A stretch of 64,000 bases of DNA from Actinomadura rudentiformis (GCF_008923185.1 NZ_WBMT01000014.1:248001-312000), one strand, 5' to 3'; counted from the first letter of the stretch, positions 47,001 through 54,759 are shown. The notes: a model not told the origin generated them from the letters alone. Program-made: numbers and translations.

Positions 47001-47702
47001 CGCGAGCCGTTCATGGGCGGCCGCGAGACCCGCGCACGCCCAGGTGAGATAGCCGACCGGGCCGGTGCACTCGGGGAGCACCGCCAGCGCCTCGGCGGAC
47101 AGGCTGGACGTCCACAGCTCCTCCAGGCGTTCGAGCGGCGTGGTCAGGTCCTGTTCCCGCAGTTCAGGGTCGTTCGCCCGCCGGTCATAGAGCTCGACGA
47201 GGGCCCGACGCCGTTCCTCGACCGGTTCGAGCCCCTCGAAGACGTCCAGCCCGGCGCGGGCGAGCTGGAACATCACCGTGCGGCGCTCGCGGTCGTCCCC
47301 GGCGGGCTCGGGGAGCCACAGCCCGGGCGGGCGCCACCGCCCGCCCTGCGAGAACCAGGCCAGCGGGTCGCGGACGGCCGGCTCCGGCGTGGCGAGGAAG
47401 CTCGACAGCAGCTCGTAGTCGACGTCGCCGCGCGATCCGCCGCGGAGCGCGGAGGCTCCCAGCAGGAACGTCAGCAGCGACCATTGCTCGGCGCCCGCCG
47501 CCGACGTGCCCGGCCCGTAGAAGTCGCTGAGCTGCCGGGAGAGCACGACAGCGCGGGGGTCCCGGTTATATTCCACGGCGCGCCGCCGGAGCTCCTCGTA
47601 GAGGCCGTCCGGCACTCGCCACGGCCCGTGGGCGTACACGTCCAGGACCGGCTCGTCGGTCAGGAGCAGCTCAAGGTGTTCCGGCAAACGGGGCGCGTTC
47701 AC
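44010..47702 (-). CDS. Triple AAA+ ATPase (CbxX/CfxQ/EccA-like) with degenerate Walker motifs
   Basis: The 1230-residue protein has a non-catalytic N-terminus (residues 1-380) and three AAA+ modules. Module 1 has GPEGTGKGTAAEV and LLLVVDDLEK. Module 2 has GNPGTGKATVARC and GVLFVRDAHTF, where Ala replaces the T/S after the Lys and RD replaces DE. Module 3 has GNPGTAKTTMARL and GVLFVDEAYSL. Modules 2 and 3 resemble CbxX/CfxQ proteins and the EccA C-terminus. Starts at 47777 and 47738 are possible, but GTG 47702 lies exactly 7 nt after TAGGGT. There are no type VII secretion genes nearby. It may remodel a protein complex. Confidence 0.88.
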   Translation of the reverse strand: MNAPRLPEHLELLLTDEPVLDVYAHGPWRVPDGLYEELRRRAVEYNRDPRAVVLSRQLSDFYGPGTSAAGAEQWSLLTFLLGASALRGGSRGDVDYELLSSFLATPEPAVRDPLAWFSQGGRWRPPGLWLPEPAGDDRERRTVMFQLARAGLDVFEGLEPVEERRRALVELYDRRANDPELREQDLTTPLERLEELWTSSLSAEALAVLPECTGPVGYLTWACAGLAAAHERLAGAVSESDSFDTAVARLLLAADVTVAPAELAPAVGTARYASVDDRLRALRADFAVEAWQLELRTWLARGLVAGEADACRAWLDMAMRVTGSVQGLPEAATTPRCRLPFRAFNLDLRRLFKVRRVANPLTRRLAASPATAAPDSEAAVAGAGGTEPAVERAAASPIVGQPELVATLHEAIAARLAGERPVRLLISGPEGTGKGTAAEVAERVLTERGVIRDSLWISDQVFSALSGSDAVLWLQARVRDCLEGRLLLVVDDLEKLAGYDRCGPAAVEELRRLMARSPALDVIALCRPGGDRRLFDVNPALVGAFEVTRTRDFTEDDFTELFRRAVERRGGTAAPPVAAAAGTLLTRTAPLLNLRGARLVEHLADQACAAALARADAAFAETEAAVPGQPPAGQAPAGQAPAGQAAAGDGGPVVEVTEADLPHRLIAGGAVTADPFAELAACAGIEPVKREVEALVAEAKAAHLRREAGMPTAARPRHLVFMGNPGTGKATVARCLARIYTDLGVLTTGHLVEVDRADLVGDYPGESTLKVRRVVERALGGVLFVRDAHTFNPVDSTRGREAVEVLLTAVEAHPEDLIVVLSGPEAELNGLLKAHQDLAAHFPKAIRFPDLTDDELVQVFARLAAAEGLALAEGVLDKVRGLVRAAPRERGFANAGLVVNLLEWAVAMQGRRVLADGVVDETESLDEILLVDVPDSLAPDRGRLAGDPLAEIDRLVGLAPVKSEIAKLVAEARTDGLRREAGQPPLAPTRHMVFTGNPGTAKTTMARLIAAVYAQLGLLSSGHLVEVTRAGLVGEYVGQTAPRVRAAVDSALGGVLFVDEAYSLAPAGADQRDFGHEAVAELIKLMEEHRSDLVVIVAGYEGEMELFLKSNPGLASRFPKVLRFPDYSDDELITIFEYMSAAQGFTLADGVLAGVRRLLSAAPRDASFGNARLIRNILEDAISRQGQRIAAAADESPGTVTPAEVRLLRPEDLPAGPERLDRGEGHGPYL

Positions 47703-47709
47703 ACCGAGC

Positions 47710-47715
47710 ACCCTA
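47710..47715 (-). promoter_or_regulatory. -10 box TAGGGT for the triple-AAA gene
   Basis: TAGGGT lies exactly 7 nt before GTG 47702 on the minus strand, as at 37292, 38516 and 39568. Confidence 0.55.
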
Positions 47716-47884
47716 CGGCGCGGGGCGATCACACACATCCCCTCCGGGCCGCCGTACGTGCGGTCAGAGGACAACACCGAGGTCGTCGGCTTGGCACTTG
47801 GGCGCCGGTCCGCGATAGTTGACCGATGAAGAGCATTCGCCGGGGCACCGGTGAGCGCCCGCCGACCGGGAGGAGGAATCCCCC

Positions 47885-48271
47885 GTGCAGCAACTGCAAG
47901 TGACCGCCGAGCCGCAGGACGGGCTGACCGTCGTGCGGTTGCGAGGCGAGCTGGATATCGCCAACGCCGACGACCTGCGCCAGACGTTGCGCTCCGCGCG
48001 CCGCGAACACGGCGATCTCGTGATCCTCGATCTGGAGGGCCTGGAGTTCATGGACTCGCATGGTCTCTCCGTCATCATCAGCTGCCACAAGGCGGCGACC
48101 GAGGCCGGCGGCAGTGTGAGTCTCGCCGCACCCCGGCCGATCGTGCGCCGGACGCTTGAGGTCACCGGTCTGGCGAGCCGGCTGGCCATCTTCGACAGCA
48201 TGGAGGAAGCCGTCGCCGTCCGCATCGCCGAACGCGCGATGGGCGGCGAACCAGCGACCGAGCCCGCCTGA
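47885..48271 (+). CDS. STAS-domain anti-sigma factor antagonist
   Basis: This 128-residue protein has the typical antagonist sequence: LRGELDIANADDLRQTL, then LDLEGLEFMDSHGLSVIIS where the Ser of DSHG is the site phosphorylated by the anti-sigma kinase. GTG 47885 is preceded by GGAGGA at a good distance. It works as a switch: unphosphorylated it binds the anti-sigma factor and frees a stress sigma factor. No cognate kinase or sigma gene is in the window. It diverges from the triple-AAA gene with 182 nt between. Confidence 0.93.
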   Translation: MQQLQVTAEPQDGLTVVRLRGELDIANADDLRQTLRSARREHGDLVILDLEGLEFMDSHGLSVIISCHKAATEAGGSVSLAAPRPIVRRTLEVTGLASRLAIFDSMEEAVAVRIAERAMGGEPATEPA

Positions 48272-48295
48272 CCGCAGGCGCCACCGTTCCGACCC

Positions 48296-48328
48296 GGCAC
48301 CCCCGGAGCCCCAAGGGCCGGGGGTGCC
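48296..48328 (+). terminator. Terminator of the STAS gene
   Basis: An 11-bp stem (GGCACCCCCGG at 48296-48306 with 48318-48328) is followed by CTGTTTCTG. Confidence 0.75.
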
Positions 48329-48336
48329 CTGTTTCT

Positions 48337-48392
48337 GTCACGGCGTTCCTGTCACGGTGTTTCGGTCACGGCGTTTCGGTCACGGCTTTCTG
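48337..48392. repeat. Four imperfect 14-bp tandem repeats
   Basis: Units GTCACGGCGTTCCT, GTCACGGTGTTTCG, GTCACGGCGTTTCG and GTCACGGCTTTCTG follow each other directly. They sit between the STAS terminator and the convergent SGNH hydrolase stop codon. Confidence 0.95.
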
Positions 48393-48397
48393 CGGTG

Positions 48398-49189
48398 TTA
48401 CGCCTTCTGCAACGGCGAGGGCGTCGGCCGCTTGGGACCACGCCCGTCCCCGGTGGAACGGCCGGTCGCGCGGCGTCCTATCCAGGGCAGCAGGTAGGTC
48501 CTGGCCCAATGGATGTCCTCGCGGCGCAGCGTCAGCCAGTCCGCCGCCGTCTCCACCGCCGGCCAGGGCTCGCGCCAGTCGCCCGACACGGGCAGGTCGA
48601 GCGCCTCGGCGACCCGGAGGGCCATCCGGCGGTGCCCTTCCGGCGACAGGTGCAGGCGGTCCTCGTACCAGGCCCGGGGATCGTTGAAGACGCCCATCAT
48701 CGGCCACAGGTCGACGACCGCGCAGTCACGCCGGTCGGCGATCGCCCTCAGGTGCATGTTGTAGATCGCGGCCTTGCCGCGGATCCGGCCGCCCGAGCGG
48801 AGCCCGCGCGGGTCGAAACCGGTGAAGATGAGCACTCGCGCGCCCGTCGCCCGGAGCCGCCGGACCGCGCTGTCGAACTCGACCGCCAGCGCGTCCGGGT
48901 CGGCTCCCGGACGGATCATGTCGTTGCCGCCGCCGCAGAACGTCACGAGGTCGGGCCGCAGGTCGATGGCCTGCGGCACCTGGTCCTCCACGATCTGGTG
49001 CAGCAGCTTGCCCCGGATCGCCAGATTGGCATAGCGCAAGCCGGGATCGTACTCGGCGAGCTGCTCCGCGAGGCGGTCCGCCCAGCCCCGGAACCGGTCG
49101 GGTCCGGCGGCCGGGTCCGGGTCGTTCAACCCCTCGGTGAAGCTGTCCCCCAACGCGACGAAGGTCCCGATCTGCCGCTGATCTCCCAT
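48398..49189 (-). CDS. SGNH/GDSL-family hydrolase
   Basis: This 263-residue esterase shows the four SGNH blocks: FVALGDSFTEG (nucleophile Ser), NLAIRGKL, VTFCGGGNDM (Asn) and the C-terminal DRLHLSPEGHRR with Asp and His. There is no signal peptide, so it probably acts in the cytoplasm. The frame extends to a TTG at 49231, but ATG 49189 (MGDQRQIGTFVALGDS) starts at the fold and fits the family. The C-terminal 50 residues are an Arg-rich tail. Substrate unknown; acetyl or lipid esters are usual. Confidence 0.9.
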   Translation of the reverse strand: MGDQRQIGTFVALGDSFTEGLNDPDPAAGPDRFRGWADRLAEQLAEYDPGLRYANLAIRGKLLHQIVEDQVPQAIDLRPDLVTFCGGGNDMIRPGADPDALAVEFDSAVRRLRATGARVLIFTGFDPRGLRSGGRIRGKAAIYNMHLRAIADRRDCAVVDLWPMMGVFNDPRAWYEDRLHLSPEGHRRMALRVAEALDLPVSGDWREPWPAVETAADWLTLRREDIHWARTYLLPWIGRRATGRSTGDGRGPKRPTPSPLQKA

Positions 49190-49286
49190 CGCAACCCCAA
49201 GAACGGAATCATGTTCGGTCACGTGGGTCAATCATGCAGCGCACGTTGATCCTTACGCCACCGTAATAAATCTGGTTCCGCGATGA

Positions 49287-50126
49287 TCAGGCGTGCCCCT
49301 GGGATCCTCGATGCCAGGCCAGCATGCGGCGCTCGATCAGGACGAAGACCGCGTTCAGCAGCACTCCCAGCGCGCCGAGCAGCACGATGCTCGCCCACAT
49401 CTGGGGGACGTCGAACTCGCGCTGCGCCGTCAGGAGCTGGTAGCCGATGCCGTCGGTACTGCCGACGAGTTCGGAGAGCACCATGAGGATCAGCGAGAGC
49501 GAGAGGCTGAGGCGGAGTCCCGCGAAGATCTTGGGCGCGGCCGCGGGCAGGATGACGTACCGCAGCCGCATCCAGCGCGACATGCCGAACACCCGGGCGG
49601 TGTCGAGCTTGACCCGGTCGGCGCTGCGCGCCCCGTCGATGGAGTTGAGCAGCACCGGCCAGATCACCCCGAAGATGATCGTGGCGAGCTGCATCTGCGT
49701 ACCGATCTTGAAGACCGAGATGAAGAACGGCACCAGCGCGGGCGGCGGCATCGCACGGCCGAACTGCAGCAGCGGGTCGAGGAAGTCGAAGACCAGGCGC
49801 GAGCGGCCGAGCGCCACGCCGAGCACCACGCCGAGCACGCCGGCGACCGCCCAGCCGGTGAACATCCGGCCGAGACTGGCGGACCAGTGCTCGATCGCCA
49901 CCTCGTTCAGGAACAGGTGATCGGCCGGGCCGGTGAACCACGACGTCTTCATCCGTTCCCAGATGACCAGTGGTTCGGGGAAGAACGGCTTCTGCGCCGC
50001 GGCGGTCACCTTCTGCCACGCGTAGACGGCGACGACGGGCAGCCACATCACGGCCAGGACCCCGACGATCCGGGAGCCCAGTTTCCGCACACTCCCAGCA
50101 CGCACATTCACAGGGCGCACACTCAC
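49287..50126 (-). CDS. ABC transporter permease (nitrate/sulfonate/taurine type), second of pair
   Basis: This 279-residue permease of the SsuC/TauC family has six hydrophobic segments, starting VLAVMWLPVVAVYAWQK, and the EAA-like loop (LDTARVFGMSRWMRLRYVILPAAAPKIFAGLRL) that docks the ATPase. The GTG at 50126 overlaps the upstream permease stop (GTGA) and lies inside a 15-bp triplicated repeat; the first residues VSVRPVNVRAGSV are therefore repeat-derived. It likely pairs with the upstream permease and the lipoprotein, taking the ATPase from elsewhere, for example 59077-59937. Confidence 0.88.
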   Translation of the reverse strand: MSVRPVNVRAGSVRKLGSRIVGVLAVMWLPVVAVYAWQKVTAAAQKPFFPEPLVIWERMKTSWFTGPADHLFLNEVAIEHWSASLGRMFTGWAVAGVLGVVLGVALGRSRLVFDFLDPLLQFGRAMPPPALVPFFISVFKIGTQMQLATIIFGVIWPVLLNSIDGARSADRVKLDTARVFGMSRWMRLRYVILPAAAPKIFAGLRLSLSLSLILMVLSELVGSTDGIGYQLLTAQREFDVPQMWASIVLLGALGVLLNAVFVLIERRMLAWHRGSQGHA

Positions 50127-50130
50127 AGGG
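50086..50130. repeat. Three 15-bp tandem repeats across the permease stop/start overlap
   Basis: On the minus strand the units are CCCTGTGAGTGTGCG, CCCTGTGAATGTGCG and TGCTGGGAGTGTGCG. The first holds the upstream TGA and the downstream GTG start, and the others become the start of the second permease. Confidence 0.9.
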
Positions 50131-50896
50131 CCGCCTCCGTCCGGACCACGTGCCAGCGGAACATCGACCGTTCCAGCTGGACCAGCACCTGATTGACCAC
50201 GAGCCCGATGGCACCCGCCCAGAGCGCCGCGGCCAGCACCTCGTCGATCATGTCGGTGCCGCTGGACGCCTGCAGGATGAACACGCCGATCCCGTGCGTT
50301 CCGCCGGCCAGCAGCTCGGCGCTCACCGCCAGGATGAGCCCGACCGAGGCCGCCATCCGCACGCCCGTGGCGATGAACGGCATGGAGTGGGGCAGCGCGA
50401 CCCGCCAGAGCACCGAGATCCGCCCGAACCCGTAGCTGCGCAGGGTCTCCTTGGCGAGCGAGTCGACCTCGCGCATCCCGTACATCGTGTTGATCAGCAC
50501 CGGCCAGAGCGCGGCATAGAAGATCACAATGGCCTTCATGCGGAAGTCGGACTGGGCGATGACGATGACGAGCGGGACCAGGGCCACCGACGGGATGGGC
50601 CGGAGGAACTCCAGGATCGCGCGGAACGCCTGGTCGACCCGCCGCAGGGAACCCAGCAGCACGCCGAGCGGCACTCCGACGGCGACGGTGAGGAGCATGC
50701 CGATGACCCACACGTAGAGCGTGGCGCCCACGTCCTGCAGGAAGCCGGTGTCCCCTGCCAGCAGCACGGCCGCTTTCACGACCGCCGACATCGGCGGGAG
50801 CACCTTGGACTGGATGATTCCGAACCGCGTGGCGGCCTCGGCGAGCGCGAGGAAGGCGAGCACGCCGAGACCGCCACGGATCAAACGTTGTCTCAT
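50123..50896 (-). CDS. ABC transporter permease (nitrate/sulfonate/taurine type), first of pair
   Basis: The 257-residue protein begins MRQRLIRGGLGVLAFLALAEAA. It has six hydrophobic segments and the EAA-like loop (LAKETLRSYGFGRISVLWRVALPHSMPFI). It lies 4 nt downstream of the binding-protein gene and overlaps the second permease. Two different permeases in a row suggest a heterodimeric membrane domain. Import of a sulfonate, nitrate or thiamine-precursor-like ligand is the family range. Confidence 0.9.
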   Translation of the reverse strand: MRQRLIRGGLGVLAFLALAEAATRFGIIQSKVLPPMSAVVKAAVLLAGDTGFLQDVGATLYVWVIGMLLTVAVGVPLGVLLGSLRRVDQAFRAILEFLRPIPSVALVPLVIVIAQSDFRMKAIVIFYAALWPVLINTMYGMREVDSLAKETLRSYGFGRISVLWRVALPHSMPFIATGVRMAASVGLILAVSAELLAGGTHGIGVFILQASSGTDMIDEVLAAALWAGAIGLVVNQVLVQLERSMFRWHVVRTEAAL

Positions 50897-50900
50897 AGAG

Positions 50901-51872
50901 TCAGAGAACCGTCTTGATGTCGAACTTCTGCTGGAGGAAGCCGTACTGGAGCATCAGGTCGGCCACCCGCTGCAACCGCGTCTCGCTCGTCGAGGTGACG
51001 AACGGCCCGATCACGATCGACGACGCCGTGTTCTTGTCGATCTTGGCGAAGCTGGGCAGGATGTTGACCACCGCGTTGCGGTCCTGCGCCGCCAGCGCCT
51101 GCGCCCTGCCGATGGCGCGCTTGAACGCGGCCACGGTCTTGGGGTTCTTCTTCACGAAGGCGTCGGTGGCGACGTAGCCGTCCAGCGGCAGGTCCTTGGT
51201 GGCGCCGCTCAGCGAGTCCAGCACCGGGCGAGCGCCCAGCTTCTTCTGGGCGTCGGTGAGGAACGGCTCGGCGACCCAGATCGCGTCGACCGACTTCTTC
51301 TCCAGCGCCGCGACCATCCCCGGGAAGGGCATCTCGACGAACTGGACGTCGTCCTTCTTGACGTCCACGCCCGCGGTGGCCAGTGCCGAGGTGACGGTCA
51401 GCTCGCCCAGGTTCCGCAGGGTGTTGAGCGCGATCTTCTTGCCCTTGAGGTCGGCGGGCGTGCGGATCGGCGAGTCCTTGGCGACCAGGACGGGCAGCTC
51501 CTTCTCCACACCGAGGTCGATCTCGGCGAGGATGCGCAGCTTGTTGCCCTTGGCGGTGGTGGAGATCGCAGTCACGTGGTTGCTGACCATCACGTCGATG
51601 TTGCCACCGAGCAGCTTGGGCAGGGCCGCCGCGCCACCGGCGAAGACCTCGGTCTTGACGGTGAGCCCCTCCTCCTTGAAGAAGCCCTTCTGCTGTGCGA
51701 GGTACACCGGGGCCGAATAAGGAATGGGGAGGGCGCCGATGTTGAGCGTGCTCTTCTCGAGCTCGCCGTCACCTGCGGGGTCATCGGAATCGCTGCATCC
51801 GGCGATGAGGCCGGCTGCGAGGATGCCGACCAGGCCGGCGCCCAGGACACGCCGGATTCGACCGAACTTCAT
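50901..51872 (-). CDS. ABC substrate-binding lipoprotein (NMT1/TauA/SsuA type)
   Basis: This 323-residue protein has a lipoprotein signal (VGILAAGLIAGCSDSDD, lipobox LIAGC). The mature part has the NMT1/SsuA-like pattern: LPIPYSAPVYLAQQKGFFKEEGL, KLLGGNIDVMVSNHV and FVEMPFPGMVAALEKKSVDAIWVAEPFL. It should present a small ligand such as a sulfonate, nitrate or pyrimidine-type compound to the two permeases. ATG 51872 has AAGGAG 5 nt upstream. No ATPase gene is in this operon. Upstream 230 nt hold no gene. Confidence 0.92.
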   Translation of the reverse strand: MKFGRIRRVLGAGLVGILAAGLIAGCSDSDDPAGDGELEKSTLNIGALPIPYSAPVYLAQQKGFFKEEGLTVKTEVFAGGAAALPKLLGGNIDVMVSNHVTAISTTAKGNKLRILAEIDLGVEKELPVLVAKDSPIRTPADLKGKKIALNTLRNLGELTVTSALATAGVDVKKDDVQFVEMPFPGMVAALEKKSVDAIWVAEPFLTDAQKKLGARPVLDSLSGATKDLPLDGYVATDAFVKKNPKTVAAFKRAIGRAQALAAQDRNAVVNILPSFAKIDKNTASSIVIGPFVTSTSETRLQRVADLMLQYGFLQQKFDIKTVL

Positions 51873-52103
51873 TGTTGCTCCTTACGAAACGAGCCACCGG
51901 CCGCTCCAGCCAACTCGCGGGGATGACGGATGGTGAGCGGGCGGCCGAATCGCTACACGGGGGTTACCAGCGATGGCCGTCGGCCAGCGCGAAGAGACTA
52001 GCGCACAATGATCATCATTCGTACGAACGTCAGCCCGATGTCTGATAATGCATCGCTGCACACCTTCTCTCGCCTTTGAGTGTTCTTCTGGTCCGTTCTC
52101 CGG

Positions 52104-53150
52104 TCAGCTCTTCCTGACCATCGGAAGGACCTCGGACGCGAAGCGCTCCGCCGTCTCGGTGAGCAACGCCGGGTCGGCGTCGCGGGAATGGCCGGCGATG
52201 ATGAGCCGGTCCAGCCCGACGTCGAAGAGCTCCTGCAGCCGTTCCGCACAGTGCTCGCTCGGGCCGACCACGGCGAAGCGGTCGACGAGCCCGTCGTCGA
52301 TCGCCGCGGCGTGCCCGGTCTCGCGCATCGCGTGGCGCCGGATCGAGTAGTCCCGGGCCAGCGTGGCCAGTGCCGACCGGTCGGCCGCCTCGGTGACCTG
52401 GGAGCCCGCGTCCGACATGCCGCCGAACCGCACGAGCGTGCTGAAGCTGCCCCGTACCACCTCGCGGGCGACGCTCCGGTCGGGATGCGCCACCGCGTTG
52501 ACGTACGCGCCGAAGGACAGGCCTGCGGGGTCGAGGCCGGCCTCCTCCCGGGCCTGGCGCGCGGTGTCGATCGCCCAGCGCACCCGGCCAGGGTCCGCGC
52601 CGACGGTGACCGCGATCCGGTCGGCCGTGCGGGCGGCGGCCGCGAGCACCTTGGGTCCGGTCGCGGCCACCTCGACCGGGACCTTGGGCAGGTCCGTGGC
52701 CGGCAGCCATTCCAGCCGGCTGGGGAATCCCGACCGGTCGACCACCTCGCCGCGCAGGTAGGCCTGCACGTCGCGCAGGTAGTCCTCGAACTCCGGGACC
52801 GGCGCCGGCCGCTTGCCGAGGTAGGCGACCGCCGAATCACCGCGGCCGATGCCGAGCACCGCCCGGCCGCCGGAGTACTGCTGCACGGTCGCGATGCCGG
52901 ACGCCGTCACCGCCGGGTCCCGGGTCACGCTGTTGGTCACGCCGGGTCCCAGCAGGATGCGCTCGGTGGCCGCCGCGGCGGCGGTCAGCGTCGCGTACAC
53001 GTCGCCGGTGAGGTTCTGGCTGTCGGCGATGAGGATCCCGTCCCAGCCCTGGATCTCGGCCGCCACGGCGGCCTCGGGCCCGCGGCCGGCGGCCGGGAAG
53101 GTCAGCGTCCATACCTCGCGGTCGGGGGGAAGACCGGCCGCGCAGGTCAT
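52104..53150 (-). CDS. LLM-class flavin/F420-dependent oxidoreductase, last gene of the conservon
   Basis: This 348-residue enzyme of the bacterial luciferase/F420-dependent class shows ADSQNLTGDVYATLTAAA, LGPGVTNSVTRDPAVTA and GRAVLGIGRGDSAVAYLG, the cofactor-loop motifs of LLM enzymes, and the C-terminal LDRLIIAGHSRDAD. It begins at ATG 53150, overlapping the CvnD stop as ATGA, and is thus translated with the GTPase. Classical conservons end in a cytochrome P450 (cvnE); here an oxidoreductase of another class takes its position. Substrate and whether FMN or F420 is used are unknown. Confidence 0.9.
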   Translation of the reverse strand: MTCAAGLPPDREVWTLTFPAAGRGPEAAVAAEIQGWDGILIADSQNLTGDVYATLTAAAAATERILLGPGVTNSVTRDPAVTASGIATVQQYSGGRAVLGIGRGDSAVAYLGKRPAPVPEFEDYLRDVQAYLRGEVVDRSGFPSRLEWLPATDLPKVPVEVAATGPKVLAAAARTADRIAVTVGADPGRVRWAIDTARQAREEAGLDPAGLSFGAYVNAVAHPDRSVAREVVRGSFSTLVRFGGMSDAGSQVTEAADRSALATLARDYSIRRHAMRETGHAAAIDDGLVDRFAVVGPSEHCAERLQELFDVGLDRLIIAGHSRDADPALLTETAERFASEVLPMVRKS

Positions 53151-53878
53151 GATCCGCCTGGTCCGGCGGCCGCCATGTGCACCGACATGGCGTGCTGGAC
53201 GAGGGTGATGAGCACCTGCTTGGTCGACTCCCGGCTGCGCGCGTCGCACTCCACGATCGGCACGTGCGCGCTGATCGACAGGGCCTCGCGGATGTCCTCG
53301 ACGCCGTACTGGAACTCGCCGTGGAACCCGTTGACCCCGACCACGAACGGCAGGCCCAGTTCCTCGAAGTAGTCCACCGCGGCGAAGCAGTCGGCCAGGC
53401 GCCGGGTGTCGACCAGGACGACGGCGCCGATGGCGCCCTTGACCAGGTCGTCCCACATGAACCAGAACCGGTGCTGCCCGGGCGTGCCGAACAGGTAGAG
53501 GATCAGCTCGCTGTCCAGCGACACACGGCCGAAGTCCATGGCGACCGTGGTGGTGGTCTTGTCCGGCACCGCGGACAGGTCGTCCACGTCCGCGCTGGCG
53601 GCCGTCATCACCGCCTCGGTGGTCAGCGGCATGATCTCCGAGACCGAGCCCACGAACGTCGTCTTGCCGACGCCGAAACCGCCACCGACCACGATCTTGA
53701 CCGAGACCAGGTCGGTCTCCGGACCGCCCATGCCGGGGCCGCCCGCGCCGCCGGGACCACCGGGCCCACCAGGCCCGCTGGGCCCGCCTGGGCCACCGCG
53801 GCCGACCGGGCCGCCTGGCCCGCCCGGGCCGGCGGGCGGGCCCGCGACAGATCCCCGATCAGAGCTTGCGAAGTCCAC
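53147..53878 (-). CDS. cvnD: Conservon GTPase CvnD with collagen-like N-terminus
   Basis: This 243-residue small GTPase has P-loop VGGGFGVGKTTFVGSV, the switch region, FGTPGQHRFWFMW for Gly and the DxxG-like element, and GVNGFHGEFQ in place of the NKxD motif, as usual in CvnD. The first 50 residues are an unusual Gly-Pro-Gly series with about a dozen GPG/GGP units (PAGPGGPGGPVGRGGPGGP). CvnD works with the kinase-like CvnA, CvnB and CvnC at the membrane. Its start overlaps cvnC by 20 nt and its stop overlaps the LLM gene. Confidence 0.93.
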   Translation of the reverse strand: MDFASSDRGSVAGPPAGPGGPGGPVGRGGPGGPSGPGGPGGPGGAGGPGMGGPETDLVSVKIVVGGGFGVGKTTFVGSVSEIMPLTTEAVMTAASADVDDLSAVPDKTTTTVAMDFGRVSLDSELILYLFGTPGQHRFWFMWDDLVKGAIGAVVLVDTRRLADCFAAVDYFEELGLPFVVGVNGFHGEFQYGVEDIREALSISAHVPIVECDARSRESTKQVLITLVQHAMSVHMAAAGPGGS

Positions 53879-54284
53879 TGAGAACCCTTTCCAGCAGGCG
53901 GAGGTCCGGCTGCGTCCCGGCGGGGCGCGACTGGTGCAGCCGCAGAAGTCCTTCGAGGGCCATGTCGGCGACGAGCACGCGGGCCACGCCGAGGGGCAGC
54001 CTCAGCAGGGCGGACACCTCGGCCACCGAGCGCGCCGACCGGCACAGATCCATGATCGCCCTGTATTCGGGGGTCAGCATGGAGACGTCACGCGGCGGGT
54101 AGGGCGCCGCGGTGACCAGCGCTTCGATCGCCAGGTCGTACCGCGGCTTCACGCGCCCGCCGGTGACCGCGTACGGCCGCACCAGGGAACTCGCGTCCTG
54201 TTCCTGCGGCTGCTGCCGCGACGCGTCGTCCCATCTCGGGACACCGCCGGAACCGGCACCGTAGTGTCCGCCTCGATCCATCAC
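53859..54284 (-). CDS. cvnC: Conservon protein CvnC (DUF742)
   Basis: This 141-residue cytoplasmic protein has the DUF742 signature SSLVRPYAVTGGRVKPRYDL and LRLPLGVARVLVADM, then the winged-helix-like LLRLHQ segment, and an N-terminal Gly/Gln-rich extension. DUF742 proteins bridge the histidine-kinase-like CvnA and the GTPase. GTG 54284 has GGAGG 6 nt upstream; ATG 54281 is one codon later. The C-terminus overlaps cvnD by 20 nt in another frame. Confidence 0.92.
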   Translation of the reverse strand: MMDRGGHYGAGSGGVPRWDDASRQQPQEQDASSLVRPYAVTGGRVKPRYDLAIEALVTAAPYPPRDVSMLTPEYRAIMDLCRSARSVAEVSALLRLPLGVARVLVADMALEGLLRLHQSRPAGTQPDLRLLERVLSGLRKL

Positions 54285-54312
54285 GCCGACCCTCCGCCAA
54301 AGTTAATCAAGG

Positions 54313-54759
54313 TCAGTAACGGGCCGGGCCGGCGCCCATCTCGGACACCGGAGGAGCCGGATGGGGCGGTTGCTCGCCGCTGCGCAGCGCCGGGGTCAGC
54401 ACCCGGCCCACGCGCTCCACCAGCAGCGTCATCTCGTACGCCACCAGGCCGAGGTCGCAGTCCGGCGCGGCCAGCACCGCGAACACCGAGCCGTTGGTGA
54501 TGGACATGACGAACAGCAGTCCACGGTCCATCTCGACGACGGTCTGGTTCACACCGCCGGCGTCGAAGATCTTCGCCGCGCCCTGTGTGAGGCTCATCAG
54601 CCCGGAGGCGATGGCCGAGAGCTGGTCCGCCCGCTCCGGCGGGAAGCCGGCCGAGTAGGCCATCGGCAGACCGTCCGAGGAGACCACGACGGCGTGGGCG
54701 ACCTTCGGAACCCGGTCCGCGAAGTTCGTCACCAACCAGTTGAGATCCTGCCCGCTCAC
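54313..54759 (-). CDS. cvnB: Conservon protein CvnB (roadblock/LC7 domain)
   Basis: This 148-residue roadblock/LC7 protein reads WLVTNFADRVPKVAHAVVVSSDG and MDRGLLFVMSITNGSVFAVLAA, the dimeric fold that acts as a GTPase-activating partner of MglA/CvnD. The last 30 residues are a Pro-rich tail. GTG 54759 has GGAGG 6 nt upstream and overlaps the cvnA stop as GTGA. The order A-B-C-D is the standard conservon order. Confidence 0.94.
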   Translation of the reverse strand: MSGQDLNWLVTNFADRVPKVAHAVVVSSDGLPMAYSAGFPPERADQLSAIASGLMSLTQGAAKIFDAGGVNQTVVEMDRGLLFVMSITNGSVFAVLAAPDCDLGLVAYEMTLLVERVGRVLTPALRSGEQPPHPAPPVSEMGAGPARY

